A program made the position numbers and the translations under genes. Shown one piece after another: positions 20,895 through 31,989 of a stretch of DNA of 64,000 nt (its first letter is position 1; the number at the start of each line of letters is the position of its first letter). The notes under the pieces were generated by a model. The model was not told the origin of the DNA, searched no databases, and was given only the letters and a program-made list of their open reading frames with translations. The stretch is from Bathynomus jamesi (Eukaryota > Arthropoda > Malacostraca > Isopoda > Cirolanidae). The stretch spans positions 1 through 64,000 of the forward strand of contig JAJOZX010001075.1 in the NCBI GenBank assembly GCA_023014485.1, written 5' to 3'.

Positions 20895-21781
20895 TGCACT
20901 AAATCACAAAATAACACGTGACCTTATTAATAAGCAAACAACCACAAGGAAAAGGAAACACAAAGTCCGAGCGCTTTCGTGATATATTCACATTATCAAG
21001 GAGGAACAGAAAATAGACGGAGATTACAAAGTATGAGTTAAATAGACAAGCAAAAAATTCACAATTGGCACCTCAAATTAAAGGCCTTAAAGCCCTCTAA
21101 AGATTTTTTCAATTGATAACATAATCTGTAGGCAGCTAAATACTGAATATAAAAAATATATACTGTATAGATGAAATTAGACAAAAAGAAAACCAATACA
21201 GAGAACAAAAATTATTATAATGGTTATTAACACTAATATTTAATTAAAACAGGCAATTAATTGGCAAGAATTTAATGAAAAACAAATAGATAACGTAGAT
21301 AACAAATAGAAAACATAATCTGTAGGCTGATTAATTACTATACAGATGAAATTAGACAAAACACCAGTACAGAAAACCAAAAAAAATTATTATAATGGTT
21401 ATTAACACTAATATTTAATTGAAGTAGGAAAAATTAAGAGGCCCGAAATTAATGAAAACAAAGGGAAAGTTGCCATCGTCTTACAGATTATTACAAAATT
21501 TCACAAACAATCTGGAAAAAAATTGTTTCCCAACAGCAACCCACTTCAAAATCCAATAAACCACCCAGCAAAAAGATTATACACGAAAGAAATATTACAA
21601 TTAAAATAGACACATAAGAATGTTAACAGTTCTTACAATAATATATATTTATTTAACCAGGGCAAACCATTAAGAGGCAAAAAATGCTGTTAAGAAAACA
21701 GTAGGCCCATCGCCAGCTTACTGACAATGTACGAATCTAATTTGTACAACCCAGGGCTAATATTAAGGACCAAATCCGCAT
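20895..21781 (-). repeat. PLE1 pseudo-LTR copy B
   Basis: Direct repeat of copy A with only scattered differences (for example gaggaacag for gagaacag). It ends ...accaaatccgcatt, where the inverted copy C begins. Confidence 0.85.
20966..21005 (-). ncRNA. hammerhead-like motif, PLE1 copy B
   Basis: Same as copy A, with stem I TCC/GGA, stem II GTGA/TCAC, GAA and the AGCGCT palindrome. Confidence 0.5.
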
Positions 21782-22483
21782 TAACATTCTTTTGTGTCTA
21801 TTTTAATTGTAGTATTTCTTTCGTGTATAATCTTTTGTTGCTGGGTGGTTTATTGGATTTTTGAAGTGGGTTGCTGTTGGGAAAACAATTTTTTTCCAGA
21901 TTGTTTGTAGAAATTTTGTAATAATCTGTAAGACGATGGCAACTTTCCCTTTGTTTTCATTAATTTCGGGCCTCTTAATTTTTCCTACTTCAATTAAATA
22001 TTAGTGTTAATAACCATTATAATAATTTTTTTGGTTTTCTGTACTGGTGTTTTGTCTAATTTCATCTGTATAGTAATTTAGCAGCCTACAGATTATGTTT
22101 TCTATTTGTTATCTACGTTATCTATTTGTTTTTCATTAAATTCTTGCCAATTAATTGCCTGTTTTAATTAAATATTAGTGTTAATAACCATTATAATAAT
22201 TTTTGTTCTCTGTATTGGTTTTCTTTTTGTCTAATTTCATCTATACAGTATATATTTTTTATATTCAGTAATTTAGCTGCCTACAGATTATGTTATCAAT
22301 TGAAAAAATCTTTACAGGGCTTTAAGGCCTTTAATTTGAGGTGCCAATTGTGAATTTTTTGCTTGTCTATTTAACTCATGTACTTTGTAATCTCCGTCTA
22401 TTTTCTGTTCCTCCTTGATAATGTGAATATATCACGAAAGCGCTCGGACTTTGTGTTTCCTTTTCCTTGTGGTTGTTTGCTTA
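21782..22483 (+). repeat. PLE1 pseudo-LTR copy C (inverted)
   Basis: Reverse-complement copy of the outer part of A/B, running from aacattctt to ccttgtggttgtttgct before (TA)n. With B it forms a palindrome of about 700-bp arms. Confidence 0.85.
22408..22450 (+). ncRNA. hammerhead-like motif, PLE1 copy C
   Basis: Plus-strand counterpart in the inverted repeat, so transcripts of either strand of PLE1 can carry the motif. Confidence 0.5.
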
Positions 22484-22718
22484 TATATATATTATATATA
22501 TATATATATATATATGCTGCATTTATTAAGGCTTTATTTGATTTTCAAAAATCCTTTAAGAAAAATTATACGAGTTTCACTAAAAGCTTTTATGTACATA
22601 AGAAAAAATAATTTAAAAATTCTTTTTATTTTACGTTATGAGTAAAACCTACCGACCATTAACTAAAATGTATTTAACTATTTCTCTTATGATTTTTCCC
22701 TTGTCTGAAAACTTTTAA

Positions 22719-22757
22719 TATATATATGTATATATATATACATATATATATACATAT

Positions 22758-22789
<32 letters not shown>

Positions 22790-22827
22790 TATATATATAT
22801 ATATATATAAATATATATATATATAAA
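22719..22827. repeat. long (TA)n array upstream of LINE copy 2
   Basis: About 110 bp of TA repeats with small interruptions. LINE copy 2 begins directly after it. The 22518-22718 stretch between PLE1 and this array is AT-rich intron without features. Confidence 0.9.
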
Positions 22828-25351
22828 ATGGTCTGCGGAGACTTTAACTTCCCATTTGTAAAAAAGATGGATAGGAATATATATATACACCAGGACAAGG
22901 GTGGCACAAGAGAAGACCAGCAGCAAGCAAAAATGTTGATGGCTCTCACAAATGACTTTATGTGGACAGAGGAGATAACAGAAAATACCAGAAAAAATAA
23001 CTACCTAGATCTGGTATTCACGAATAACACACACTTGATTGCTGATATAAAAATAACCCCAAACATTATTTCAGACCACAACTTAATCGAGATATCAACA
23101 AATATGACGACAACATTAAAAGACAATACACATATTGAGGAAAGAAGCATATTTGGGGCCTTTAACTTGAACTCCAAGACTATAAATTGGGAACCAATCA
23201 GATCGCACATGACCCAAATAGAGTGGAGAACAGTTTTAGAAAATAAAACAACTGAAGAAATGCTAACAACCTTGGAAAAAAAAACGCTGAGAATTTTAGA
23301 AAAATATGCTGTGAAATCACAGCCAAAAAGAAAGAGGAGCTGGCTAGAGAGGCAAAAAAGAAGAATATTCCGCAAAAAAAAGAGTGAAGGCGAAGTAAGC
23401 CAACTGCGGAGATAATGCCAGGAAAGTAATACAAGAAAAACTGGAGAGTATCAATAGGGAAATAGAAGCCCTGATTAAGGACCATATAGAGAGGAGAGGA
23501 AAAGGCAGTAGAAGCAATAAAGGAAAATCCAAAATACTTCTATAGCTATGCGAAAAGGAAAACAAAAACGCGCGCTCCTATTGGGCCCTTAAGAAGAGAA
23601 ATAATGAAGTAAGCGACGATCCAAAAGAAATATCTGAAACATTCAGAGCCCAGTATGAATCAGTTTTCAGTACCCCAAAAAGTGACAAAGTGATACCTGA
23701 CATAGATTCATTCTTTGAAGAGAATTGCAAGGACAGAGTATAACAGACTTTGATTTTACCCAAGAAGATGTAGCGAGAGCTATAGGACAAATGAAACCAC
23801 ATTCAGCTGCAGGTCCGGACAATTAGAACGCATTATTGATTAAAAACTGTAAAAATGAAATAACTACACCTTTATACCGGAGATGGAGAAGATCCCTAGA
23901 CACTGGGGAAATACCGACCATCTTGAAAAAAGCAAACATTGTCCCTATATATAAAAGAGGGGATATATCTCAAGCAAAGAACTATAGTCCAGTGTCATTG
24001 ACGTCCCACCTCACCAAAGTATTTGAAAGAATAGTTAGAGAGAAAATTTATGATTTCTTGGAGACACTGGAAAGATTCAACGGAAATCAGCACGGACTCC
24101 GATCAGGTAGATCATGTCTATCACAACTAATAGAACCCTACAACAATATCCTAGATGCACTGGAAGGCAATGACAACTACGATGTCATATACACGGATTT
24201 TGCTAAAGCTTTCGACAAATGTGATCACGATATAATAGCACATAAAATGAAATATATGGGAATAACAGGCAACGTAGGAAAATGGATCTACAACTTCCTC
24301 AGAGAACGTCTACAGGTCTTCAAAATTCAAGGTATATCATCATCAGAATCGAAAGTAAGTACGCAGCTCAGTACCACAAGTTACAGTACTGCCCCACTCC
24401 TGTTCATTATCATACTAAATTGCTAACAGACATAGACAGCGGAGTAAACATCAACAGTATAGTAACATCTTTTGCAGAAGATACAAAGATCAGCAGAAAA
24501 ATCAGCGATATAAATGAAGTGGAGGCCTTGCAGAGCGACACGAACAAAATATACAAATGGTCAGAAGACAACATCATGACATTTAACACCGAGAAATTTC
24601 GGCTCTCGAGATACGGTAGAAAAGAGGGACTTAAACAAACTGCATATTATGTCCCAGATAGAGAGAAAATTCAGAGAAGCACGAAAGCGATCGATCTGGG
24701 GCTAATAATGACCGATGATGCAAAATTCGAAACACAAAATCAGATAGCGATAAATAAGCAAAAAGAGTCAGGACAGTAATGGTTCCCCTGCTAAAAACAC
24801 TGATTATACCAAAACTTGAATACTGCTCAGTTTTGACGTTCCCACATAAAAAGGAAGAAACTAATAAACTAGAAGAAACTCAGAGACATTTCACAGCAAA
24901 GATTGATGGCTGCAAAGAGCTCAACTACTGAGAAAGACTACGTAAACTAAATCTGTACTCCCTGGAAAGAAGAAGAGAGAGGTACACCATAATCTACATA
25001 TGGAAAATGATCGAAAAACTGGTACCAAACCTTAAACTAAACCCAATTACCATTCAAACAACACTGGCAAATAGGAAGGGCAGGATGTAAAGTGTTCCCA
25101 AATTAAAGGCCCAACAAGGGACCTCCTCAACAATGAAGGAAAATAGCTTGGTTGTCAGGGGCCCAAGACTTTTTAGCCAGCTTCGAAAGAACTTTAGAAA
25201 CGTTACAGGGGTCAAAGTTGAAGTCTTCAAGAGAAGACTAGATGCCTGGCTCAGGACAGTACCAGATGAGCCGGGTGTACCTGGCTATGTACGGTACGGT
25301 GGAGAGCGCAAGAAAGCAACTCGCTCCTCCACCAGCTTGACCTTCGTGTGA
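22828..25351 (+). pseudogene. LINE copy 2: endonuclease C-half and reverse transcriptase
   Basis: 22828-23415 is open: GDFNFPF nuclease block, DLVFTNN, the catalytic SDHNLIEI, then a basic linker. After frameshifts, 23836-24426 holds the RT: PVSLTSHLTKVFERIVREK, HGLRSGRSCLSQL and DFAKAFDKCDHDII. The SVPQGT block is disrupted at about 24370. 24420-24779 carries SFAEDTKISRK, with FADD changed to FAED. 25133-25351 is the C-terminal domain (VVRGPRLFSQLRKNFRN). It is dead. Confidence 0.85.
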
Positions 25352-25390
25352 AGAGAGACCAACGCACGGAACAGCAACGAGGTTAACGAG

Positions 25391-25392
<2 letters not shown>
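22828..25392 (+). mobile_element. CCCH-family LINE copy 2, 5'-truncated
   Basis: Begins within the endonuclease (VCGDFNFPFVKKMDR) right after (TA)n and ends at 25392 in another (TA)n array. It has the family 3' UTR: ggctcaggacagtacc, gatgagccgggtgtacctgg, cgcacggaac. It is about 75-80% similar by eye to copy 1 and is 5'-truncated, as usual for LINEs. Confidence 0.85.

Positions 25393-25440
<48 letters not shown>
25393..25440. repeat. (TA)n array between LINE copy 2 and PLE2
   Basis: About 48 bp of TA forming both the 3' tail of LINE copy 2 and the outer flank of PLE2. Confidence 0.9.
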
Positions 25441-25443
<3 letters not shown>

Positions 25444-25540
25444 AGTTATATATAATAGTATATAATAGCACCAAATGATTTTTGACGTGGAAACCTTAGT
25501 CGAATAAGGAACAAGACTGATCATATACAAACATTTAATA

Positions 25541-25578
25541 TTCCGAGCTTTCGACATTTCTAATGTCATCTTCAGTGC
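25541..25578 (-). ncRNA. hammerhead-like motif, PLE2 left terminus
   Basis: The minus strand reads the perfect core CTGAAGA, one unpaired T, stem II GACATT/AATGTC with loop aga, core GAA, self-complementary AGCT and C. Stem I pairing is not evident here. Confidence 0.5.
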
Positions 25579-26137
25579 TAAAAATGAGATATACATATAG
25601 AGTTAAAACCAACTATGAACTTAAAACAATTTAATATTGACAAATATCGCAGCGAAAATAAAAATTTAAACCTGAAATTATACAGTTAATACAATTAAAA
25701 TATGAAATATTGTAAAAGAAACTATAAAAGGAGGCTTACCTTTAAGATAAGAAAAGAATAAACGTAAGTAAGACCATTGTAAATAATTTATGGGAACATT
25801 ATGGAAAGTTTAAAATGTAAAACATTAAAATCTATACAATCTTAAAATCTATAAAATCTTAAAAGGAACAAATCAGGTACAAGTTATTCAATCACAGACA
25901 CAGCAAAGAATAAAAAACAATTTTGTTTGCGGGCACTAACTTGGTTGGTTGGTTGGTAGGTAGGTAAAGGAAGTTTTATTGAAGGATATTGAGGTTGTGG
26001 AATGGGGTATCATGATTTATATCCGGTTTATCCTTAAAAATGAGTATTGTTTTTAAGAGGGGTAAGTCGTGTTTATTGGCTTTAGCAATTATTGAAAAGT
26101 AGTAGATTTAATTAACTGATGGGAGTGGGAACATGTA

Positions 26138-27507
26138 CGGGGCTCCAATAAACCTTAGCCCCACGGCCCATGGCCTAAACCATTAGAGGTACAGTAAAAC
26201 TAAACATACCTTACAAAAGAGAATTTAATCTTGCATTTAATGAGAAACAATTAAAACTTGGTGTTCCCGCCATTGGCTTCCAAGGCAGCCTGAATTCGCT
26301 TTGGGTAGCTTGCCAAAAGTGACGTGAATAGATCTTGATCGTTACGCAAATTTGCTAAAACAGTTTCAATGTGTTGCGTCATTGTATCCTTCGAAAATCG
26401 ATTTGATGCAGGTTCTTGAAACAAGAGACATTCAACCTTGTCCTTTATAAGTGATCCAATGTGTTCACAGATTTTCAGGTCAGGAGAATTTCCTGGCCAT
26501 TCTTCATTTCCAAAGAAATCGATCTCATGGTTCCGCAACAACTGTTGAGTGGCTAATGCCTTAAAGCAGGGGGCCTTATCGTGCAGAAGTGTGACCTGAT
26601 CGACATCCATAACATTGTTTGGGTTTCTTAGAAAAGGAATGACATGCTGGGATAGAATAATATCACGAAAATACTGTCCATCCCAACTCTGACCATTTGG
26701 CTTCAGCACCCACATGAGCTTCTTTGCAGTGAACAAAAAACACACCAACACAGTCTGGACTTTTTAATAATTCGCGATAATGTTCATTGTCATCGATTTC
26801 ATCTGGTGTTGTGGCCCACACTCGATCATTTTGGTAGTTAGGCCGACGTGTTACGTAAACAAAAAATTCATCGTAGACAGCTAAATGCATGAAATCATCC
26901 ACATCCCAATCTTCAAGATAATGGGCAAACCACATTCTGTCATCGATGTTAAGTTGAGTTTTTCTTGGCTTTGGAAGTTCATGCCAAGGCTTTAAACCTT
27001 GCCTATGACGGTACAGTCGAATGATCTCACCACTAACGATCTTTCCTCTCAACACTTCGATCTCTCTAGAAAGTTTAGCACAGCTGTTTTTCCGCTTACG
27101 CGTACCGCTTTCAATGATGTCCTTTGCTTCGTGAGAGAGTGGCAAATTTGGGCGCCCAGATTTGGTTGTATCCATTTCACATTCATCCAAAGTTTTATTC
27201 CAATTTCTTTTGACGAAGTCTTCACTTCTTCGCAACTTTTCGGCAACCCATGAACGTGTTATAAAGGTGGCTCCAGCATCACGAGCTTCCCGAAATGTTA
27301 TTGCTCGTATGCGATCTATCACACGTTGCCTCTCCGAATCACCAATTGATTGAGAAGCCATTATATTATCACTTTATCAGCTAGAGTAATTTTAATACCT
27401 GCAATAAATAAAGAATTTTATATATTTTTATAATCACTAAAAACTATTCCAATATAAGTAAACATGTAAGCTGCAAATGGGGGGGGCTAAGGATTTTTGG
27501 AACCCCT
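26138..27507 (-). mobile_element. DD37E Tc1/mariner transposon inserted in PLE2
   Basis: TA flanks at 26136-26137 and 27508-27509 and inverted repeats of about 28 bp (left CGGGGCTCCAATAAACCTTA, right its near complement with cccccc) delimit 1370 bp. The transposase is on the minus strand. The spacing between the second Asp and the Glu is 37 residues, hence DD37E. Confidence 0.85.
26251..27361 (-). pseudogene. DD37E transposase, single frame break
   Basis: N-terminus MASQSIGDSERQRVIDRI, a helix-turn-helix region, then the catalytic domain: first Asp in LAVYDEFFVYVTRR, second in LLHDKAPCFKALA, Glu in NSPDLKICEHIGSLIK, replacing the usual PDLNPIENLW. There are 37 residues between HDKAP Asp and the Glu. 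The C-terminus is ALEANGGNTKF. Two frames (27361-26663 and 26751-26251) overlap; a small indel near 26750 separates first and second catalytic Asp. The rest is open, so decay is mild. Confidence 0.85.
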
Positions 27508-28012
27508 TATGTGATTGGGAGGGATTCGCGAGTCTATTATTAGTACGGCTACTAATACCCTTGTGTTCATCGATACGAATTTGGAGTTGGCGTGCATTCA
27601 TGCCAACGTGCGACGATGTACAATCGTCACATGTACAGTATATTTATAAATGACCGATGAACACAAGGGTTTTGGAATTATATCTTTAAATTTGAGAAAG
27701 GAGTGTAACATTTAACAGAAATTTGCAGATAAAATCTATTGATCAGTTCACCAATTTTCCTTCTTCATCAAAAGACTTTCGGGTCCACAGTAAGGGAGTT
27801 TAAAATATACTTCCTTCTTCTGTACTGTAGTAACGACGATTTTAGTTTTGTTAGAAAATTTTAAGTTCATGAATCTTTTTATTACACTGTCAATAAGTTT
27901 AGAAGGGAAACCATTACCTAGTAAGAACTTTTTAAGGAATTCCAATTCGGCATGAAGAAGATGGTAGTTGGATCAAATCTTGTATGAACGGCATAGAAGG
28001 GTAAGAATGAGG
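27508..28012 (-). pseudogene. PLE2 thumb and GIY-YIG region, damaged
   Basis: A minus-strand frame (27945-27748) reads FLKKFLLGNGFPSKLIDSVI and KKEVYFKLPYCGPES, the usual linker before Penelope GIY-YIG. Downstream to 27508 a decayed nuclease region can be followed before the DD37E insertion. Its last part lies beyond that insertion, below 26136. Confidence 0.6.
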
Positions 28013-29057
28013 TTACGTTTGTACTTGAGTTGTGCGAAACTCAAATTTCATTCCCAAGCCTGTGAACGTGGGTTTATGGAAAACTGATATTACGAAGTGA
28101 TTATTGCTCTGAGTAATATTTACGTCCAAGAATGGCAAAGAATTATCGTTTTCCGTTTCAGAAGTGAATTTGATGTTACCATGTTTTGAATTTAAATATT
28201 GACGAAAAAGTTCAATATGATTGGAAGATTTAAATAGAACAAAACAATCGTCTACGTAACGACGGAAGAAGATTGGTTTAAAATGCTGGGGACACTCCTC
28301 CAACCACTTTTTCTCATGGTAAGAGAGGAATAAATTTGCGAAGATGGGCCCGAGGGGTCCCCCCATTGATACTCCGTCTGTTTGAACGTATTGATCATTA
28401 TTGAAAAAGAAGATGCAGTCTTTAGTAGCAATTTCAAGGAGTGAGCGAATGTTGTTTCCACCTAGATCGAGGGCTGTAGACTGTAGAGTTATGCGATTTA
28501 AGGAGACTGATACACAGATCGATAATTTCATTTAGAAGAATATTGGTTAACAAAGAAGTTACATTAAAGCTGGCCAAAACTACAGAATCAGTGTTAGCTA
28601 TTTCGGTGATTTCCCTAACAAAAGAGAAAGAATCTTTAGTTGAATATTCATTAACAGTGAATTCGGATAATAAAGGAGGGAAAAATTTAGCAAGGTTATA
28701 ATTAAAGGTGTTTGTGGCGGAGAGGACAGGGCGACACGGAGAGTTATTCTTATGGACTTTCGGGAGGCCGTATAAAACGTCAAGGTGAGAGCCAGACGCA
28801 TAAAGCTTAGAATATTGTTCATTAGAGAGTTTTCCAGATTGCTTCAGTTTACGGAGGATACGATTAAGTTTGTCTTCTAATTTGAGGATATTATTAAGTG
28901 GATTTCCAGAAATTTTAGAAAATTTGGTACTATCGTTCAAAATTGTATACATTTTATTAATATAATCTACTTTGTTAAGAATAACTACACCATTACCTTT
29001 GTCAGGTTTACAAATTAATATGCTATTATCATTACAGTAGACAATTATTTGATGCAC
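28013..29057 (-). pseudogene. PLE2 Penelope-type reverse transcriptase
   Basis: Two overlapping frames (29057-28434 and 28531-28013). The first has CKPDKGNGVVILNKVDYINK, YGLPKVHKNNSPCRPVLSA and a damaged palm motif (SFNVTSLLTNILLNE, where SFDVTSLFTNVP-type is expected and the first catalytic Asp is Asn). The second has the fingers/palm blocks QTDGVSMGGPLGPIFANLF, the intact RRYVDDCFVLF and LPFLDVNITQ. Frameshifts near 28480 and after 28013 break it. It belongs to a different Penelope lineage from PLE1. Confidence 0.85.
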
Positions 29058-29445
29058 TGATACTCCTCTTCACTAAAAATATGATTGTATTTGAGTTTGT
29101 TATAGTTATAACAAAAAGAAAAAGCCAGATTTTTGAGAGCAAATTTAAATGTACATGCGTCATCTGGACCTGATTTGTTCCTTTTAAGATTTTATAGATT
29201 TTAAGATTTTATAGATTTTAATGTTTCACATTTTAAACTTTTCCATAATGTTCCCATAAATTATTTATAATGGTTTTACTTACATTTATTCGTTTCTTAT
29301 CTTAAAGATAAGCCTCTTTTATAGTTCCTTTCACAATATTTTATATTTTAATTGTATTTATTATATAATTTCATGTTCTTTAATTTTTATTTCCGCTGTG
29401 ATATTTGTCAATATTTAAATTGTTTTAAGTTCATAATTGGTTTTA

Positions 29446-29474
29446 ATATATATATATATATAATATATATATAG

Positions 29475-29502
<28 letters not shown>
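29446..29502. repeat. (TA)n array, insertion point of PLE3 in PLE2
   Basis: TA repeats between the truncated PLE2 terminus and PLE3. Confidence 0.85.
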
Positions 29503-29505
<3 letters not shown>

Positions 29506-29570
29506 GATGAATTTCACAATAAAACACGTGAAATGAATGAATGCTACAAACCCACAAGGAAAAAGAAAAA

Positions 29571-29616
29571 CGATTCCAAGGCCTTTCGTGTATTCAAAGC
29601 TACACCTCGTCAGGGA
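29571..29616 (-). ncRNA. hammerhead-like motif, PLE3 left
   Basis: Minus-strand copy of the motif described at 31589-31634, with identical core and stems. Confidence 0.6.
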
Positions 29617-29686
29617 ATGAAGATAAAAGGCGAGATGCCCATAAATATATACAACGTACAGGAAAAACAAAACAATTAGCACATAC

Positions 29687-29968
29687 TTAACAAGGGTTAA
29701 TGAGAGGCAAAAGAAATTTTAACATGATATCGTCAATTTTATACGTCCCCGCACTGTTATTGAAATTGTTTTTAAAATGAATAAATGCACATTCTAGAAT
29801 ATTTCTTTCTATTATATCTCTGTTTCTAACAAGCGCTTTAGAACTATCGCACTTGATGCTATGGTTACATCTATACATATGGTTAAATAAAGCATTGGAA
29901 TTATTAGCTGTTCTACAAGAATATTTATGCTGTTTTACCCTAATATCTAGTTTTACCGGTTTGGCCTA
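29687..29968 (-). pseudogene. PLE3 GIY-YIG C-terminal half
   Basis: Reads IGQTGKT then, after a small shift, LDIRVKQHKYSCRTANNSNA, CNHSIKCDSSKALVRNRDI and ERNILECAFI, ending LLPLINPC. This is the GIY-YIG C-terminal half on the far side of the DD41D insertion. Confidence 0.75.
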
Positions 29969-30068
29969 TACAGGGTGTACATAAAGTCAGGATCTATTTT
30001 TGTGAAGCACTTGGAAATTATATGGAATTCAATCATAAAATGATAAAGTGGTAACATTTATTAAATAA

Positions 30069-30409
30069 TTAAGAGTAGGATTCGACGTGACGCCCATCAG
30101 TATCCCTGCACAGCTCAAATCGTTCCGCAGCATTTCTAAACACATTCTGGAGCATTTGCGGGGTTATGTTATCTGCAGCAGTTCGTATACGTGTACGTAA
30201 GTTTTCAAGACTCGTAATCTTCGTCTGATAGACGTGCGATTTGATAAAGCCCCATGCAAAGAAATCTAAAGGGGTTAAATCTGGTGATCTCGCTGGCCAA
30301 CTTCTGTTGCTTCCGCGTCCGATCCAGCGATTTGGAAAACGTCCATTTAGATAATCCTGAACAATTTTGGCATAATGACAAGGAGCACCATCATGTTGAT
30401 AGACGACGG
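30069..30409 (-). pseudogene. DD41D transposase C-terminal half, left arm
   Basis: Encodes VYQHDGAPCHYAKIVQDYLN, the WPARSPDLTPLDFFAWG block and the C-terminus ERFELCRDTDGRHVESYS. The second and third catalytic Asp are 41 residues apart. The first Asp and DNA-binding domain are absent, as the arm begins just upstream of QHDGAP. Confidence 0.85.
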
Positions 30410-30426
30410 GGATAGGATTGTTAGTA

Positions 30427-30767
30427 CCGTCGTCTATCAACATGATGGTGCTCCTTGTCACTATGCCAAAATTGTTCAGGATTATCTAAATGGACGTTTT
30501 CCAAATCGCTGGATCGGACGCGGAAGCAACAGACGTTGGCCAGCGAGATCACCAGATTTAACCCCTTTAGATTTCTTTGCATGGGGCTTTATCAAATCGC
30601 ACGTCTATCAGACGAAGATTACGAGTCTTGAAAACTTACGTACACGTATACGAACTGCTGCAGATAACATAACCCCGCAAATGCTCCAGAATGTGTTTAG
30701 AAATGCTGCGGAACGATTTGAGCTGTGCAGGGATACTGATGGGCGTCACGTCGAATCCTACTCTTAA
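30427..30767 (+). pseudogene. DD41D transposase C-terminal half, right arm
   Basis: Mirror copy of the left-arm protein, differing at very few residues (SNRRW for SNRSW). It shows both arms stayed nearly identical. Confidence 0.85.
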
Positions 30768-30865
30768 TTATTTAATAAATGTTACCACTTTATCATTTTA
30801 TGATTGAATTCCATATAATTTCCAAGTGCCTCACAAAAATAGATCCTGACTTTATGTACACCCTG

Positions 30866-31440
30866 TATATACTGAGCTACATTGTGTACATCCGATCGAA
30901 TACACACAACCAACAACATTATCAGGGCTATTCTTTATTAGGCGTGATTTAACAGTATTATTATACTTAAAGATTACATTAATGCCAAGTGCTTTAAGTA
31001 CAGTTGGAAGGTATTGAAAATTAACATGGTAAGGTAGGCTAAGGATATTTTTACGCTGAAATTCCTTTACAATTACATTATTATAATACCTATTCTTGGC
31101 TTTCTTAAGACAGTTATCTAAAAATGAAATAGGATAACATAATTTAGTACCAATATTCATGATATTGCATAACTCGGAATCTAAAAATTCAGGACTGACA
31201 ACTCTCAATGCTCGAAGAAACATAGCAGAGAAAATAGAGGATTTAATCGAAGGATGATGGTCAGAATAAAAATGCACATGAGAGTTATTATTAGTAGGCT
31301 TACGGTAGACTTCATATTTGAACTGATTAGAGCATCTCCAAATTTTTAGATCAAGAAAAGATAGGCTTCCATCATTTTTTTTCAACTGTAAACTTAATAG
31401 ATGGGACTAAATTGTTGAGCCTACCAACATTTTAAAAACA
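30866..31440 (-). pseudogene. PLE3 RT C-terminus and GIY-YIG start
   Basis: The minus-strand frame contains GSLSFLDLKI, YRKPTNNNSHVHFYSDHH, SAMFLRALRVVSPEF and GCVYSIGCTQCSSVY, the beginning of the GIY-YIG nuclease. The frame continues across the transposon insertion as IGQTGKT when the insert and one TA are ignored, so the DD41D element split the VY-IG catalytic motif. The N-terminal RT, including the YVDD block, was lost to 5' truncation at about 31434. Confidence 0.8.
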
Positions 31441-31588
31441 ATTTCAATAACAGTGCGGGGACGTATAAAATTGACGATATCATGTTAAGATTTCTTTTGC
31501 CTCTCATTAACCCTTGTTAAGTATGTGCTAATTGTTTTGTTTTTCCTGTACGTTGTATATATTTATGGGCATCTCGCCTTTTATCTTC

Positions 31589-31634
31589 ATTCCCTGACGA
31601 GGTGTAGCTTTGAATACACGAAAGGCCTTGGAAT
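31589..31634 (+). ncRNA. hammerhead-like motif, PLE3 right (best example)
   Basis: Stem I ATTCC/GGAAT (5 bp), perfect core CTGACGA, one unpaired G, stem II GTGTA/TACAC with an 8-nt loop, core GAA, self-complementary AGGCCT as minimal stem III, U at the expected cleavage position. A six-base palindromic stem III suggests activity as a dimer, as reported for minimal hammerheads. The only deviation is the extra base before stem II. Confidence 0.65.
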
Positions 31635-31662
31635 CGTTTTTCTTTTTCCTTGTGGGTTTGCA

Positions 31663-31704
<42 letters not shown>

Positions 31705-31989
31705 ACGCAATAATGGAAAGCACGCTACAGCAGGAACACGGGGCTCAGGACAACGCAATAGAGGAAAGCACGCTACAGCACGCTCCGCTACAGGGAGATG
31801 CAAAAGTAGCCTCAAAGAATGAAATATCCCCTGTCAAAGAGAGAGATAACAGGAACACAAAAGAGAAAGAGAGGGATACCAGGAATACAAAGGAGAAAGA
31901 GGAAGATACCAAGAACACTAATGAAAACTCGTCGAAGACAAAAAACCACTGAGTAGGGGAGTAGTGGCGAAACAGAAAAAAGCAATTGA

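Larger units (their letters stand above)
17751..22483 (-). mobile_element. Penelope-like element 1 (PLE1) with direct and inverted pseudo-LTRs
   Basis: The element lies between (TA)n arrays (17713-17750 and 22484-22517). It has a terminal repeat A (17751-18640), the ORF on the minus strand, a direct copy B (20895-21781) and an inverted partial copy C (21782-22483) joined head-on to B. Tandem plus inverted pseudo-LTRs are the known Penelope arrangement. The ORF has both RT and GIY-YIG parts. A and B are almost identical, suggesting a relatively recent insertion. Confidence 0.9.
29971..30865. mobile_element. fold-back DD41D transposon (palindrome)
   Basis: TA target duplication (29969-29970 and 30866-30867) and the termini of the complete element at 36.6-37.9 kb. 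The left arm 29971-30409 and right arm 30427-30865 are each 439 bp and nearly identical inverted copies of that element's 3' end. Only 17 bases (30410-30426, ggataggattgttagta) lie between them. These 17 bases follow the arm sequence in the complete element but are present only once here, exactly as expected if a strand folded back on itself. Confidence 0.9.
29503..31664 (-). mobile_element. Penelope-like element 3 (PLE3), 5'-truncated with inverted end
   Basis: The outer sequences are inverted copies: 29503-29790 against 31434-31664 (the shared phrase acgattccaaggcctttcgtgtattc reads on opposite strands). The RT is truncated at 31434, where it joins an inverted copy of the element's own 3' region. 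(TA)n flanks both ends. The coding region on the minus strand is interrupted by a fold-back DD41D element. Confidence 0.85.

Noticed and set aside
17751..22483. LTR retrotransposon (Gypsy/Copia)
   Set aside because: The direct repeats flank a Penelope-type RT with GIY-YIG, there is no gag, protease, RNase H or integrase, and one repeat is inverted.
22726..22830. Start of the long frame before LINE copy 2
   Set aside because: The Ile/Tyr-rich first 35 residues are translated TA repeats; real LINE coding begins at the GDFN block.
26138..27507. DD34E Tc1 classification
   Set aside because: There are 37 residues between the second Asp and the Glu, counted directly, so it is DD37E.
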